Assembly (NCBI RefSeq): GCF_014692495.1
Contig: NZ_JACOIJ010000029.1
Location: forward strand, 1 to 40,494
Origin: Sphingobacterium litopenaei
GTDB taxonomy: Bacteria > Bacteroidota > Bacteroidia > Sphingobacteriales > Sphingobacteriaceae
Direction: 5' to 3'
DNA length: 40,494 nucleotides
Both the position numbers and the translations under genes were made by a program. Shown piece after piece: positions 1 through 11,300 of this stretch (position 1 is the first letter of the stretch; each line of letters begins with the position of its first letter). The notes beneath the pieces are model-generated. The model did no database searches. It was not told the DNA's origin and saw only the letters and a program-made list of their open reading frames with translations.

Positions 1-45
1 ACAATAAGGACAACTAATAAACAATCTTCCAGAAATCCCTAAAAC

Positions 46-87
46 AAAAATGACTGAGTAAGCTTAATACTATACTCAGTCATTTTT
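46..87 (-). terminator. Rho-independent terminator after the SusC1-SusD1 operon
   Basis: A perfect 15-bp inverted repeat (46-60 with 73-87) has a 12-nt loop and ends in T-runs on both strands. It lies about 80 bp past the stop of the SusD gene at 166, so it most likely ends that operon; it could also serve a plus-strand or converging transcript from outside the window. Confidence 0.85.
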
Positions 88-165
88 TTAAGTCTCTTAA
101 AAAAATAGAAACTTTTTCAGTGCCCTCAAAAATTGGAGGCTAATAGAATTAAAATTTTGGATTTA

Positions 166-1959
166 TTATTCTTCAATATCCCACCATACAGGCTGAGACC
201 AGATATCATCATTTAAAGCTCGAGGATGAGAAGCCTTAACATTTTCAGCATTATAATTAAACTCGTGATTCACCTGCATTACTCGTCGAAAATATTTTCC
301 CTGTGGAATTTTATTTTGTGCCGACGCGGTAACCGTATATTCGTAAGGAACTTTCCATCCATTATATATTGATGGATTATAATTATTCCTTCTCATATCA
401 TTCCAGTTCTGATGTGAATAAGATAGTGCAATATACTTTTGCGTCATAATCTTACTTAGCGTCAAATTTCCCGCTGTACCAATACCATTCTCAAGGAAAT
501 TAGTGATTGAAGCAGCGCTCATTGGGGATTTGCTAGGGTTAACTGATCCATATTGATTCAGTTTTGCATTCATCATATCAATATGTGCTTTGATACCCGT
601 TTTATACGCCTCAAAGGCCATAGTATTATTGCCTTTCTTAAAATAAATCTCAGCCTTAATAAAGCACATTTCTGCATAAGTCATCACAAAGGTAGGCGCA
701 TCTGGTCTTGCATTAAATATACTTGTGCCCGCAGAGCTACCATCAGCCCAAACATATTGGTCATTAGCTGCTTTATTGTAACCAATCGAATTACTTTTTG
801 TGGAAACATATAATGTATCGCCATAACGAGCGCTATTTGTTCCTGCTATATAGTTAGCATAAGGAGCTATTTTGCGTTCAGCTGCAGTTCCCGCGTTCAA
901 CGTTAATACAGACGCACTATTGTTAAAAGATGGCGTAATAGGACCTGCATTCATCCGTATATCAGACGACATGTCTACACCCTTTGAACGTTTGAATATT
1001 TTATTCTGAATACTTCCACTTCCAAACTGGGCCCAAGGAATCATTTTATCTGCTCTAGGATCTGCAACACTTGGATTAGACGTATTAGTTAAAATATCCT
1101 CATACCACTTAGTAATTCTAAAGTTTGTATTCATACCCATATTAGAAAACATTACCGAAGCTTTTAGCGGGTCACCAAACAAAACATCACCTACAGGTTC
1201 AACAACATCCACGTGATTTACAACTGTACTAGTTGCATTATTAATTGGCGCTTTGTCTAATAGAGCTAATATTTCATCGGGATTGTAGATGGATTTTTTT
1301 GATAGATTATTTAACCATCTGGCTTTTAATCCATTTGCTAATCGTTTCCATTTATCTACATCACCACCATTCCAACTATCACCTGCACTCAATGCTGGAG
1401 CTCCTGCTGTTTGTGTCATTTCAAAATACGCGATAGCTTGATCGATATCTCTTATACAACCTTCGAAAATTGTTTTTCCATCATCAAATTTTGGAGAAAT
1501 ATTTTCACCTAAAGCCTCTGTATAAGGAATTTCTCCCAACCAATCTACCATAAGCATGAATCCCATTGCTTTAATAACTTTAGCCGCTCCAAGATAATGG
1601 AACGCTCCTTGCGCTTCGGCAGCTTTCTCAAGATCAGCTATATTAGAACCCACTGCAACGAAGAAAAACTGATAAGGAGTAGTTGACATACCTTGTATAG
1701 GATCCCAACCAGCAGACATACTTTGTTGCGATGTGTTTTTTATAAAAGTCAAATTTTGTGTGATCAACGCCGATCTAACTCCAGCTGCTGCATGAGCATA
1801 AAGTAAATGATGCTGCATCCAAGGTAATCTATTTTGGATGGGCGCCACAACGTTAGTTGGATTACTAGGATCGACATTAATATCCAACCAACTTTCTTTA
1901 CAGCTATTAAATAATAAAATAGCCGAGACGAATAGTATAATTTTGTTAAAACGTTTCAT
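166..1959 (-). CDS. SusD/RagB-family outer-membrane lipoprotein (SusD1)
   Basis: This is a 597-residue surface lipoprotein of the SusD/RagB type, most like the SusD-like_2 branch. It would form the lid of the SusC barrel encoded just upstream and bind glycan or peptide ligands outside the cell. What is seen: a short signal peptide with lipobox FNSC (Cys at about residue 20), the typical early stretch WLDINVDPSNPTN, and the C-terminal pattern of an SYSHQNWNDMRRNNYNP-like segment seen in this branch. Length is normal for the branch. The start lies 11 bp downstream of the SusC stop, so the two are co-transcribed. No CAZyme, sulfatase or peptidase sits next to it, so the ligand cannot be inferred. 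Confidence 0.93.
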   Translation of the reverse strand: MKRFNKIILFVSAILLFNSCKESWLDINVDPSNPTNVVAPIQNRLPWMQHHLLYAHAAAGVRSALITQNLTFIKNTSQQSMSAGWDPIQGMSTTPYQFFFVAVGSNIADLEKAAEAQGAFHYLGAAKVIKAMGFMLMVDWLGEIPYTEALGENISPKFDDGKTIFEGCIRDIDQAIAYFEMTQTAGAPALSAGDSWNGGDVDKWKRLANGLKARWLNNLSKKSIYNPDEILALLDKAPINNATSTVVNHVDVVEPVGDVLFGDPLKASVMFSNMGMNTNFRITKWYEDILTNTSNPSVADPRADKMIPWAQFGSGSIQNKIFKRSKGVDMSSDIRMNAGPITPSFNNSASVLTLNAGTAAERKIAPYANYIAGTNSARYGDTLYVSTKSNSIGYNKAANDQYVWADGSSAGTSIFNARPDAPTFVMTYAEMCFIKAEIYFKKGNNTMAFEAYKTGIKAHIDMMNAKLNQYGSVNPSKSPMSAASITNFLENGIGTAGNLTLSKIMTQKYIALSYSHQNWNDMRRNNYNPSIYNGWKVPYEYTVTASAQNKIPQGKYFRRVMQVNHEFNYNAENVKASHPRALNDDIWSQPVWWDIEE

Positions 1960-1970
1960 AATGCGATTTA

Positions 1971-4900
1971 TTAGAATTTTAAGTTAACACCAAACATAAA
2001 ACCAGCTGTACTTGGCACACCATTGAAATCAATACCAACCGAACTAGAACCAACAACACCACTACCGGCCGCTGAAGCCTCTGGATCCATACCTTTATAA
2101 TTTGTAAATAACAACAGGTTTGTACCTTGAGCGGTTGCTGTAAGACCTTTTACAACTCTATTAAGTGAAGCATTCTTCACGATATATTTAGTGAAATCAT
2201 AAGATAACGAAACCGTTCTTAAACGAAGCCAATTTGTATTTGTCTGGAAATTAGCACTCTCTCTAACATAGAAATCTGAATAATAGTCTTGTATTATCTT
2301 ACGACCACTTGTGTTTACATTTCTGATCATGTAAAATTGATCTGCCTCAAATGTAAAACTACGGTCTTCATAAGTCGCTACACCATCCACAGTACCGGTT
2401 TGCACCGCACCGTTTATTGTTAGGCTTTCTCTATCCATAGTACGCTTACTCATACCATTGACAGTCATAAAATAATCTGTACCATTGTACACATCTCCTC
2501 CGATTCTAAAATCCCATAAAAATGAAAAGTTCAAATCTTTGTACTGCAAGCTATTGTTAAAACCACCTGTTAATTTTGGCTCTCTATTACCAATTTGGTA
2601 AGTTGTAGCATTATCACTAGTTGGCATGCCAGTATTTGCATCGAGCACCACCTTTCCATCTGGAGTACGCGTCCATCTAGAACCAGAAATTGCCATAAAG
2701 TCGCCACCATTAAATGAAGCTGCTTTTGCATTTCCTACCTGAACATCAGTAACATATAAAATTTCATTACCTTTAATTAAGTTATCTAATGTACCCTTAT
2801 TTTTAGCCATATTTATAGTTGCCTCCCAAGTAAAATCCGAAGCAACAACAGGTTTACCCGTTAAGGCTAGTTCCATACCTTTATTATAAATATCTCCGGC
2901 GTTTACAGAAACCAAAATATATCCAGTTGTTTGCCCCATACGTGGAGAAACAATTTGATCGTATGAATTATTTGTATAATATGTGTAATCAATTCCTAAG
3001 CGATTATTTAAGAACCTTAACTCAGCTCCGACCTCAAATGAGGTTGTAGTTTCAGGTCTAAGACCAGGATTACCACGATTCCAAAAGTTACCCGTTCCAA
3101 CAAGTCCACCTAAAAACTCTCTTGAAGGCCACAAAGTAGTTGCTGTTAAGTAAGGTGATGCATCTTTACCAACTTTTGCCCAAGATGCTCGTAGTTTTCC
3201 ATAGTTCAACCAAGAAAAATCTTTAGTCAATTCAGAAAACACAAAGCTTCCACCAACAGATGAATAGAAATAAGAACGATTCGCAACAGGTAATGTAGAG
3301 GTCCAATCATTACGACCTGTTACATTTAAGAATAACATATTTTTATATCCTGCTCTTAATTCACCGTAAAGACCAAATAATCTTCTTTTTGATTCAATAG
3401 AATTAAACCTCTTATTGGCATCAACAATATTTTCGAAGCTGTAAAAATTATCTATTACAAAATCAAAACCTACTCTTCTTTCATTGCTCACTTTTGTTTG
3501 CTCCGAGAAAAAACCTACCAATGCACCTAAATCAAAGTCACCAACCTTCTTATCAAAATTGGACATTAAATTAGACGACCAATAATTAAATCTATAGTCG
3601 CTTGCGGACATCATACCGTTTTGCCATTGCGGTCTTACTGCACCACCAGCAGAAACCAATGTATTATTTCTAGTCAAATAACTATCTGTCCCAACACGAT
3701 AGGATAGATTCCACCAATCAGCTAACTTCATATTAGCATTCAAATTAGCAGTGAAGCGCTCCGTTCTATCGTCCAATAAGTTTTTGTTAATTGTCCAATA
3801 TGGATTTTCAATGTCATCCTCAAGTTTTTGTCTATCACCAAACATTCTATATTTAGTACCATCCTCATTTAGATATTTGGTCATATCATCATTTCTAGAC
3901 CAACGATACACAGAATTCATTGCGCCAGTTCCACCAGAATTATATAATCCTGCAGACGTTAAAGTTTTATCTGTATTTGCTAAAGAGTAAGCCACATTGG
4001 TACCTAAGGTCAGTCGACCATACTTTTGATCACCATTAAATCTAAAAGTAGTTTTATCATATCCTGTGGAGGGCACAATACCTGATTGGTCAAAACGAGA
4101 TGCCGAAACATAAAATGTCGTGTTAGCACTACCTCCAGCCAAACTTACTGTATTATCATAAACTGTGGAGTTATTAAAAAAGTTCTTTATATTATCATAC
4201 ATCACATCGTTTGCACCAAAACTCTCTCCCCAGGATTGCATTGTATAATCATCCAAAACCCCTGCAGCATTGTAGTAACCTCTTTTGTATTTACTTTGCT
4301 GTTCCGGCAAGCGATTTACCCAATTGGTAGAAGCACGAGAAGAAAATGCGACCTCTGCTCTACCCTCTTTACCTTTTTTAGTAGTAATAATAATCGCCCC
4401 CGCTGCTGCTCTTGATCCATAAAGTGCTGCCGCAGCCGGACCTTTCAATACAGACATACTTTCCACATCTTCGGGATTAACATCCATTATACGATTGCTA
4501 TTAGTTGATGAAACGGATTGAGCTCCATCAAAACCACTATTTCCTCCCAAAACCGTAGAGTTGTCATAGATGACACCATCTACTACAAATAATGGCTGAT
4601 TATCACGTTCAAGGGATGTACCACCTCTTAAAATAATCTGTGCTCCTGCACCTGCCGAACCCGAAGTCTGTGTCACGTTTACACCAGCTACTTTACCAGC
4701 CAAAGAATTAACAATATTTGCAGTTTTGTTTTTCATAAGCTCGTCAGCCTTGAGATCCTGCACTGAATAACCTAGCGCTTTCTTCTCTTTGCGAATTCCT
4801 AAAGCAGTCACTACAACCTCTTCTAATGCCTCTTCAGAATTTGTTAATGTGATATTATACACATTTCCATTTCCAACTACTTGAGTTAATTCAATACTTC

Positions 4901-5126
4901 CTAAAGATCTAAATAATAAAATTTCACCAGGAGATGCCTGAATCGTAAATGATCCATCTGGATTGGTTTTGACAGTCCGATTCGTACCCTGAACCTCTAC
5001 TGTTACATTGCTCAGCGCCTCTCCAGAAGGACCAATAACCTTTCCGGATATAGACTTTTGTTGAGCCATCAAACAGGATGCATAAACTGCTACCCCGAAA
5101 AATGTGAGAAGTAATCTTCTTTTCAT
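1971..5126 (-). CDS. SusC/RagA-family TonB-linked outer-membrane transporter (SusC1)
   Basis: This 1051-residue outer-membrane protein is a TonB-dependent SusC transporter that imports ligands captured by its SusD partner. Order of parts: signal peptide (residues 1 to about 21, ending MAQ), a carboxypeptidase-regulatory-like beta-sandwich (about 22-105, ISGKV to VYNITL), the short EEVVVTALG motif, a TonB plug (about 115-250, with GVNVTQTSG, LFVVDGV, SMSVLKGPAAAALYGS and GAIIITTKKG), then a long beta-barrel ending in FMFGVNLKF with terminal Phe. There is no N-terminal extension for an anti-sigma factor, and no ECF sigma or anti-sigma gene is next to it. It is the first gene of a SusC-SusD pair; a palindrome about 50 bp upstream may be its operator. 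The first 71 bp are almost identical to those of the second SusC gene. Confidence 0.95.
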   Translation of the reverse strand: MKRRLLLTFFGVAVYASCLMAQQKSISGKVIGPSGEALSNVTVEVQGTNRTVKTNPDGSFTIQASPGEILLFRSLGSIELTQVVGNGNVYNITLTNSEEALEEVVVTALGIRKEKKALGYSVQDLKADELMKNKTANIVNSLAGKVAGVNVTQTSGSAGAGAQIILRGGTSLERDNQPLFVVDGVIYDNSTVLGGNSGFDGAQSVSSTNSNRIMDVNPEDVESMSVLKGPAAAALYGSRAAAGAIIITTKKGKEGRAEVAFSSRASTNWVNRLPEQQSKYKRGYYNAAGVLDDYTMQSWGESFGANDVMYDNIKNFFNNSTVYDNTVSLAGGSANTTFYVSASRFDQSGIVPSTGYDKTTFRFNGDQKYGRLTLGTNVAYSLANTDKTLTSAGLYNSGGTGAMNSVYRWSRNDDMTKYLNEDGTKYRMFGDRQKLEDDIENPYWTINKNLLDDRTERFTANLNANMKLADWWNLSYRVGTDSYLTRNNTLVSAGGAVRPQWQNGMMSASDYRFNYWSSNLMSNFDKKVGDFDLGALVGFFSEQTKVSNERRVGFDFVIDNFYSFENIVDANKRFNSIESKRRLFGLYGELRAGYKNMLFLNVTGRNDWTSTLPVANRSYFYSSVGGSFVFSELTKDFSWLNYGKLRASWAKVGKDASPYLTATTLWPSREFLGGLVGTGNFWNRGNPGLRPETTTSFEVGAELRFLNNRLGIDYTYYTNNSYDQIVSPRMGQTTGYILVSVNAGDIYNKGMELALTGKPVVASDFTWEATINMAKNKGTLDNLIKGNEILYVTDVQVGNAKAASFNGGDFMAISGSRWTRTPDGKVVLDANTGMPTSDNATTYQIGNREPKLTGGFNNSLQYKDLNFSFLWDFRIGGDVYNGTDYFMTVNGMSKRTMDRESLTINGAVQTGTVDGVATYEDRSFTFEADQFYMIRNVNTSGRKIIQDYYSDFYVRESANFQTNTNWLRLRTVSLSYDFTKYIVKNASLNRVVKGLTATAQGTNLLLFTNYKGMDPEASAAGSGVVGSSSVGIDFNGVPSTAGFMFGVNLKF
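5056..5126 (-). repeat. 71-bp direct repeat at the start of SusC1 (copy 1)
   Basis: The bases encoding the signal peptide and the first mature residues differ from 11358-11428 at a single position (70 of 71 identical, counted by eye). Just downstream the two genes diverge at many third positions. Confidence 0.9.
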
Positions 5127-5172
5127 AAGTTTGATAGTTGATTAATTAACGATTTTAGAATTATATATTTAT

Positions 5173-5191
5173 TTTAAATAGGCTATTTAAA
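5173..5191. promoter_or_regulatory. Candidate operator upstream of SusC1
   Basis: A perfect 9-1-9 palindrome, TTTAAATAG-G-CTATTTAAA, lies 47-65 bp upstream of the SusC1 start. The remaining 5192-5452 holds no gene; it is very AT-rich and includes another short palindrome at 5309-5327 (ATATTATT-TGC-AATAATAT). No TAnnTTTG box was found on the minus strand here. The sites may be regulator-binding sites, but AT-rich palindromes also arise by chance. Confidence 0.35.
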
Positions 5192-5452
5192 TAAGGTTGT
5201 TTCACTTTAAATCATAGGCACATATCGGTTCGTTTGCATTTATGAATGAAAATTGAATAAAAACGCAATAATTAAAGCAATATTATAAAAATATTAGCGT
5301 TTTATATAATATTATTTGCAATAATATGCGCATTCCATTTTGTTAATATTAAAGTATAATTTAACCTTTTATTTAACTAAAAAAGTAGTATACAAGCAAA
5401 CTATATACTGGCAAATTACCTTTTTGCAAATACTCCCCCCAAAAAATTACAT

Positions 5453-5488
5453 AAAAAAAGAGAGTCCAACTACATGAACTCTCCTTTT
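5453..5488 (-). terminator. Terminator after the SusC2-SusD2-lipoprotein operon
   Basis: On the minus strand a stem of about 9 bp (GAGAGTTCA with TGGACTCTC, one G-U pair) is followed by a run of seven T. It lies about 55 bp past the lipoprotein stop at 5544 and separates the two SusCD operons. Confidence 0.7.
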
Positions 5489-5543
5489 ACAGTGTCAAAA
5501 TTATTTTATTAAAAAATAAATATCATCAATACTTTATTTATCC

Positions 5544-6410
5544 CTATTTAGCTGTAAAGGTTCTAACCGAAGCAATTGGAGTTGCTGCTCTGAAACCTGC
5601 CAAATTATGATGATATATACGTCCAATTTGGGCATTCCACCAATCCGAATAGTCCACCATATTACCTGCCGAATTTCGAACGACTAAACTTCCTTGGTCA
5701 GATCCATCAGCTCCTATTACTCGTATTCTATAATCTATACGTGCTGTACCAGCTGAAATCTCAATAGTTTTATTTACAGTAACTGGTTCCCAACCAGTAG
5801 ATTCTCCAAAAGCAACTGGCTTACCAACATTTGCCCATTCACTTTTTTCTGCCGTAGCATTATCCACAGTATATTGCCATTGATATTGCAATTTTTTATC
5901 TGTCGGAATACCTGCGGTTTCATACAAAAAGTTTGAGAATTTCACCCATGCGGTTGTACCTGTAAATTCCGTTGTCGTCGTCGGAAATGGTAGTTGATGT
6001 GGTATCAATACAGGAGGCTTACTAAAGTCATGAATAACCAAATTATACCTTCCTGTGGGAAGTTCAAAATTTTGATCATAAGCAAGTGTAAGATTTGCAA
6101 CAGGGCCTCTATGTAACTTTAAATTCACATTCCCTGATTTAGTGGTAAAAAATTTACTTACTGCGCCGCTAGGAATAAAGTTATAAGTGTTAAGTGGTGT
6201 TGTTTCATTAGTCAACAGCTCTCCATTTAATTCTACTTTATTAATATTATTAGCAGCTCCTGTTGCCAAAGGAACCATATAATATATTTGAAATAAAGTT
6301 GTATTCTCTTCTTCAAGAGGATCAGCTTTGTATTCCACTACATTTTTCTCACAAGACGCAAATAGAAAAATGCTTAGAAAGATTAGTAGTATATTATTTA
6401 TTTTTTTCAT
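5544..6410 (-). CDS. SusCD-associated secreted lipoprotein of unknown function
   Basis: The 288-residue product has a signal peptide and lipobox FASC (Cys about residue 20), so it should be an outer-membrane or surface lipoprotein. The longer reading frame begins at 6482, but that would overlap the end of SusD2 and put 24 residues before the signal peptide; the ATG at 6410, directly before MKKINNILLIF, is the better start. The mature part looks like beta-sandwich folds, with a first domain (about 25-140) resembling DUF4397-like Bacteroidota lipoproteins; that family link is tentative. It is the third gene of the SusC2-SusD2 operon, 43 bp behind SusD2, a position often held by surface glycan-binding proteins. 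A binding role is inferred from position only. Confidence 0.8.
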   Translation of the reverse strand: MKKINNILLIFLSIFLFASCEKNVVEYKADPLEEENTTLFQIYYMVPLATGAANNINKVELNGELLTNETTPLNTYNFIPSGAVSKFFTTKSGNVNLKLHRGPVANLTLAYDQNFELPTGRYNLVIHDFSKPPVLIPHQLPFPTTTTEFTGTTAWVKFSNFLYETAGIPTDKKLQYQWQYTVDNATAEKSEWANVGKPVAFGESTGWEPVTVNKTIEISAGTARIDYRIRVIGADGSDQGSLVVRNSAGNMVDYSDWWNAQIGRIYHHNLAGFRAATPIASVRTFTAK

Positions 6411-6453
6411 CTCTTCAAATTTGTAAACGGATTTTATTCCGTAATTATTTATT

Positions 6454-8319
6454 CTATTTAGGCATCTCTCCTGGATACGCAAACCAAGGGATTGAAGTTT
6501 GATAATTATCAGCAGTACCTGCTATAGGTTTTAAGCTTTCAAGAGCCGGTAGATTCCACATATACTCAGAATTGTAACGAGGTCTTAACCTATAGCTTGG
6601 AGATCCTTCGTTACGAATATCATAAGATCCTTTTCTGTTTTGCACTTGCGCAGGAGCCAAATAAAGTCCTTTGTAAACTTTATCAACGTCAGTATCAGCT
6701 TTTTGTTCTAATTGCGCTTGCCCCCATCCATTACCATTACTTGGATATTCTCCAGTATATTCGATATCATAATGGTATTTACGCATATCAACCCAAGCCT
6801 CAGATGCTCCCCATGGATATAGCGCTACCCACTTCTGCATCATAATGTGCGACAGAGTCAAATCATTTAATCCATTCACGAATGGTCCGTTGGCATATTC
6901 TGCAGCCAACGAATTAAATAATTCCTTAGTAATTTTATCCCCACCTGTAGCACTACCTTCTTTACCAGGATAAATATATCGTGCAGTTGTTACAAGATCG
7001 GCATTAACTCCCTTTTTGAAAGCTTCAAATGCATCGGCTTTACGCCCTAACTTCCAATAAGTTTCTGCTAAACAGAATTGCACTTCAGCATATGTGGTTA
7101 AGATATAAGGAGCATCATCACGATAGATCCATCTTCCGATTCCATCATGTACTGTTCCTGTAAAGGTAGATGCAAGGTTTCTGCCATAAAATGATGGAGC
7201 GGTACCAATTGGCCCTACAGTACTTGTAAATGCACCTCCATAATATTTATAAGATTTTACGTTTTCAGCGTTGTTCAAATTTAAAAACGTATTATTACTA
7301 GTTGTCCCTAATTTAACGGCAACACGTGGGTCATAATGTCCCCCAATATTTACCAATGTATCCGTAATTATCTGCTTACTCGCTAATTTAAACGGATAAT
7401 ATGGGTTTGCCCCTTCTCTAATTTTGTCACCTGTGGCTGGGTCATAATCAGGAACTGTACCTGTAAATACTTGAACAGCGTAATCATGTTGGAAATAAGA
7501 ATATGTTAGGTTCGGACGTGCTGTTCCCCAAAAATTGTTATAACTAGCATAAGGTGCACTTTGTGAACCACCTGTTAACTTCAATGTAGCGTCATCATCT
7601 GGACTTTGAAAAGATTTACTTGCCGCATCAATTAATTCTTGTGCATATTTCGTCGTAAAATCTTTTTTATTAGTCAAAGATGAAAGATTGCGTACAATTA
7701 CTGCGTTAGCAAACTTTATCCATTTAGCTTTATCTCCGTTATAGATAAAATCATTACTACTGATTTTCGTTCCGTAATTGTGGTTATCTTCTCTTTCTAA
7801 CAACTCAATAGATGTTCTAGCCCATTCACGTACTTGCTCGTATACAGCATCTTGATAATCATAATTGTGCGACAATAACCCCGGCACGAAAGCATCTTTC
7901 ATGGGTACTTCACCGTGAATCTTTGTCAACGCATCCCAACTAAAAGCTTTTATAGCGTAGCCAATACCAGCAAGTGTCCAATCTTCTGCTTCCATAGACT
8001 GGTTGATCATATTCTCAAGGTTCATCCCTTGATTCCAGTAAACCATACGCCATGTTTCCCCCCCAGCATCTGAGGCCAATGTATAGAAATGGTTGGCAAA
8101 TGAGGTGTAGGAAGTAGTTCCCATCATTTGGGTCATTGGACCTAACGCTCTAATATCCCAGTATAACCCCTGATATTGTTGTGTGATATTCGCTAAATAT
8201 AAATACCCTTCTACTTTATCAGGTGCATCAATATTTTTATTTACATCTAAATACTTTTCACATCCACTTACTAAACCAAGCAGAGGCAAAAGCATATATA
8301 AAAATTTCTTTTTCATCAT
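6454..8319 (-). CDS. SusD/RagB-family outer-membrane lipoprotein (SusD2)
   Basis: This 621-residue SusD-type lipoprotein is expected to pair with the SusC2 barrel encoded 16 bp upstream. Visible marks are the signal peptide with lipobox VSGC (Cys about residue 20), the early motif KYLDVNKNIDAPDKV, the conserved helix region around GIGYAIKAFSWDALTKIHGEVP (TPR-like core, about residues 118-140), and the AEVQFCLAETYWKLG segment typical of the family near residue 415. It starts with two consecutive Met codons; either could be used. Its sequence is clearly different from SusD1, so the two systems probably take different ligands even though their SusC leaders are alike. Confidence 0.93.
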   Translation of the reverse strand: MMKKKFLYMLLPLLGLVSGCEKYLDVNKNIDAPDKVEGYLYLANITQQYQGLYWDIRALGPMTQMMGTTSYTSFANHFYTLASDAGGETWRMVYWNQGMNLENMINQSMEAEDWTLAGIGYAIKAFSWDALTKIHGEVPMKDAFVPGLLSHNYDYQDAVYEQVREWARTSIELLEREDNHNYGTKISSNDFIYNGDKAKWIKFANAVIVRNLSSLTNKKDFTTKYAQELIDAASKSFQSPDDDATLKLTGGSQSAPYASYNNFWGTARPNLTYSYFQHDYAVQVFTGTVPDYDPATGDKIREGANPYYPFKLASKQIITDTLVNIGGHYDPRVAVKLGTTSNNTFLNLNNAENVKSYKYYGGAFTSTVGPIGTAPSFYGRNLASTFTGTVHDGIGRWIYRDDAPYILTTYAEVQFCLAETYWKLGRKADAFEAFKKGVNADLVTTARYIYPGKEGSATGGDKITKELFNSLAAEYANGPFVNGLNDLTLSHIMMQKWVALYPWGASEAWVDMRKYHYDIEYTGEYPSNGNGWGQAQLEQKADTDVDKVYKGLYLAPAQVQNRKGSYDIRNEGSPSYRLRPRYNSEYMWNLPALESLKPIAGTADNYQTSIPWFAYPGEMPK

Positions 8320-8335
8320 TTCTAAATCTAACCGG

Positions 8336-11300
8336 TTAATTTAATGTTAAACTAAATCCAACAGCAAAACCACGTGGATTAGGAATTGACCAGACATCAT
8401 ACCCCTCTCCTCCAGTTCCTCCAGCTGCAGCTGAAACCGTATTACCTACTGCATCAATCCCAGAATAGTTCGTCCAAGTCAGCAAATCATTTCCTACTGC
8501 ATAGATATCCATAGCAGAGAACACTTTGCCCTTTGCCAATAGAGATTTTGGTAATCTATACGATAATCTCAACTCTTGTAGTCGTAAGTAATTAACATCT
8601 TTCTCTAACCAATCTTCATCGCCACCACCAAAAGTAGTCGCACCATATGCTCTATAATCTACAGCTATTGTGTTAAATGTTGGATTATCTGTATTCTCAT
8701 TTCCGTCACGTAATACACCTTTAAATACAACAGGTCCACTTTCTCTTAAGCTTACTGATTCCCAACTAGTACCATTCGTCATCATTGTACGCTTAGTACC
8801 ATTTACTACCGTTGCTCCCAATCTACCCGCAAATAACCCAGATAGACGAAAATCTTTATAGCTCAATGCCGTGGTCACTCCAAATCTCAATTTAGGCTCA
8901 CGATTACCAATTACAGACCAAGTCGCCTTTGTAATTGGCAAACCTGTACTAGGACTTATCAAAACATCTCCCTGCTCATTTCTATCGTAGGCTAAACCTG
9001 TAAGTGTTGTGATTGGATTCCCAACCATAATACCATTACGAATATTACCTGAATTCCAAGTATATGCATTATAATATTCCGTCACGTTTTCTGGTAAGTA
9101 GAGCACTTCCGAATCACCTTGAGAAGCATTAATACCGACATTCCAAGTAAGCCCTTGAGCTTGCTTAATAATATCACCATCTAAGTGTGCCTCCCAACCC
9201 CAAGTTTTGAATGTACCCACATTCATATTGTTCAACACGAATCCTGTTGCATAGCTTAAACGAAATCCTTTAACTATCTGATCTGCATTGCGCGTCGTGA
9301 AGTATGTAAAACTACCATTTAATCTATTATTGAATAATCTAAAGTCCACACCAGCTTCCTTAGCTGTGGTCATCTCTGGTCGCAATTTTGGATTTGGCCC
9401 TGTAAAACCATACTTAAATCCACCACCCGATTGATCACTATATTCTAATTGAGGGTCAATTTCTAAAGGTCCTGCATCCTTACCTACCTGCGCAAGAGAT
9501 CCACGTATCTTTATTTGGTTGATAGAAGAAATATCTTTTAAAAATTTCAAATCTGACACGATGAATGATCCTTCAATAGCAGGATAGAAATATCGATTAT
9601 TAGAGACTGGCAAAGTAGAAGACCAATCATTACGCCCACGTAAAGTAATAAAAGCTAAATTATTGTAACCAAACTCAAACTGAGCTGATAATGCTTGGAT
9701 TCTTCGTCTTGTATTACGTTGTGAACTTGTCTGTGACAACGGATCTGTATTATTAATAGATTGAAAATCAGGAACCAAGAATTTCGTGCCGTATGTAGCA
9801 GATCGTGTTACCCTATTTTCCAATTGGTGATAACCAACTTGTCCAGAGAACGATAATTTATCTTGTAAGAATTTATTATTATATCCTGCTAATATATTAA
9901 TTGTAGGGTCAGAGAAATTGGATTGTACAAGGTTAAATTGTCCTTCACCTGCATTCTTATTCGCATAATATGGATGTGTAGATGTTTCAAAAGTTTGCAT
10001 ACCTACATCCCAGCCCACTTGCGCTCTCAAGAAAGCATTTTCTATAGGAGTGAAGTTCATGGATACATTACTCAAAAAGCGATCTGACTTATCAAAGAAC
10101 TTGTTTTTATTCATTGCAAATAATGGATTCAATAAATCTTCATCAACATAATAATCAGGCTTTTTCATATGACTACCATCTGGCGCATAATAAATACTCA
10201 TGTCGTCGACTATTGGCCATAACATCGCACGATACAAAGGACCATCTGTTCCTCTTAATACTTTATCGTTACCTGTTTTTGTATATTGCATCGAACCATC
10301 AAACTTCAAGTAAGGAGTAACGGTTGCCTGACCTGACAAACTAAGATTTGTGCGATCATAGGCTGTTGTTTTTAGCACGCCTTTTTGATTCAATTGTGAG
10401 AATGCCCCACGTATAGTTGCCTTTTCCGATCCTGCATCAACAGAAATATTATGTCTTTGTTGCGCGCCTGTTTGTAATATTGATGCGATATTATCGTATA
10501 ATTTCATACCATCTGGATATAACCCTCCAAATCGCGATGTATAGTAGTAATTTGTTGTACCATAGTTACCATTCGCATATTTTGTTTGCATATCTGGATA
10601 TCCGTAAGCCTCATCCCACTTAAAGTAATTACCATACGTAATAGAACCTTTTCCTGCTTTACCTTTTTTAGTGGTTATAATGATCGCTCCATTGGAGGCA
10701 TCAGAACCATATAAAGCTGCAGCTGCCGCTCCTTTCAATACCGTAATCGATTCGATATCCTCCGGATTAAAATCATTACCTCTAGAGGAATAATCTAAGT
10801 TTCTAACAGAATAAGTACTACCTCCAGCTCCCGCCATGCCTATTGGATCAAACGATGAATTGTTCATAGGAACCCCATCTACAACGTATAAAGGTTGGTT
10901 ATTACCAGAAATAGACGTGATATTTCTTAACACAACAGTAGTCGATGACCCTGGCGCACCCCCAGTAGACGTCACATTTAGACCTGGCACACGACCTGCT
11001 AATGCAGAAACAAAATTCTCCCTTCCAGACTCACTTATTGTCTCTCCGTCAATATGTTGCACGGAAGAACCTACGGCTCTTGCCACGCGCTTCATTCCGA
11101 ATTCCGCAGTAACTAAGACTTCATCAAGTGCGGCCTCTGTACTTTGTAAAATCACATTGTACACTGTTCCATTACCTACAGTCTGTAGTGTTTCTTTACT
11201 GCCAACGGCTCTAAACAACAATATTTCCCCTGGCGCAGCTTGAATAGTAAAAGATCCATCTGCATTGGTTGCTACAGAACGATTGGTTCCTTGAACCACA

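Noticed and set aside
3751..3990. Plus-strand frames inside the SusC and SusD genes
   Set aside because: They are shadows of well-supported minus-strand genes and show no motifs.
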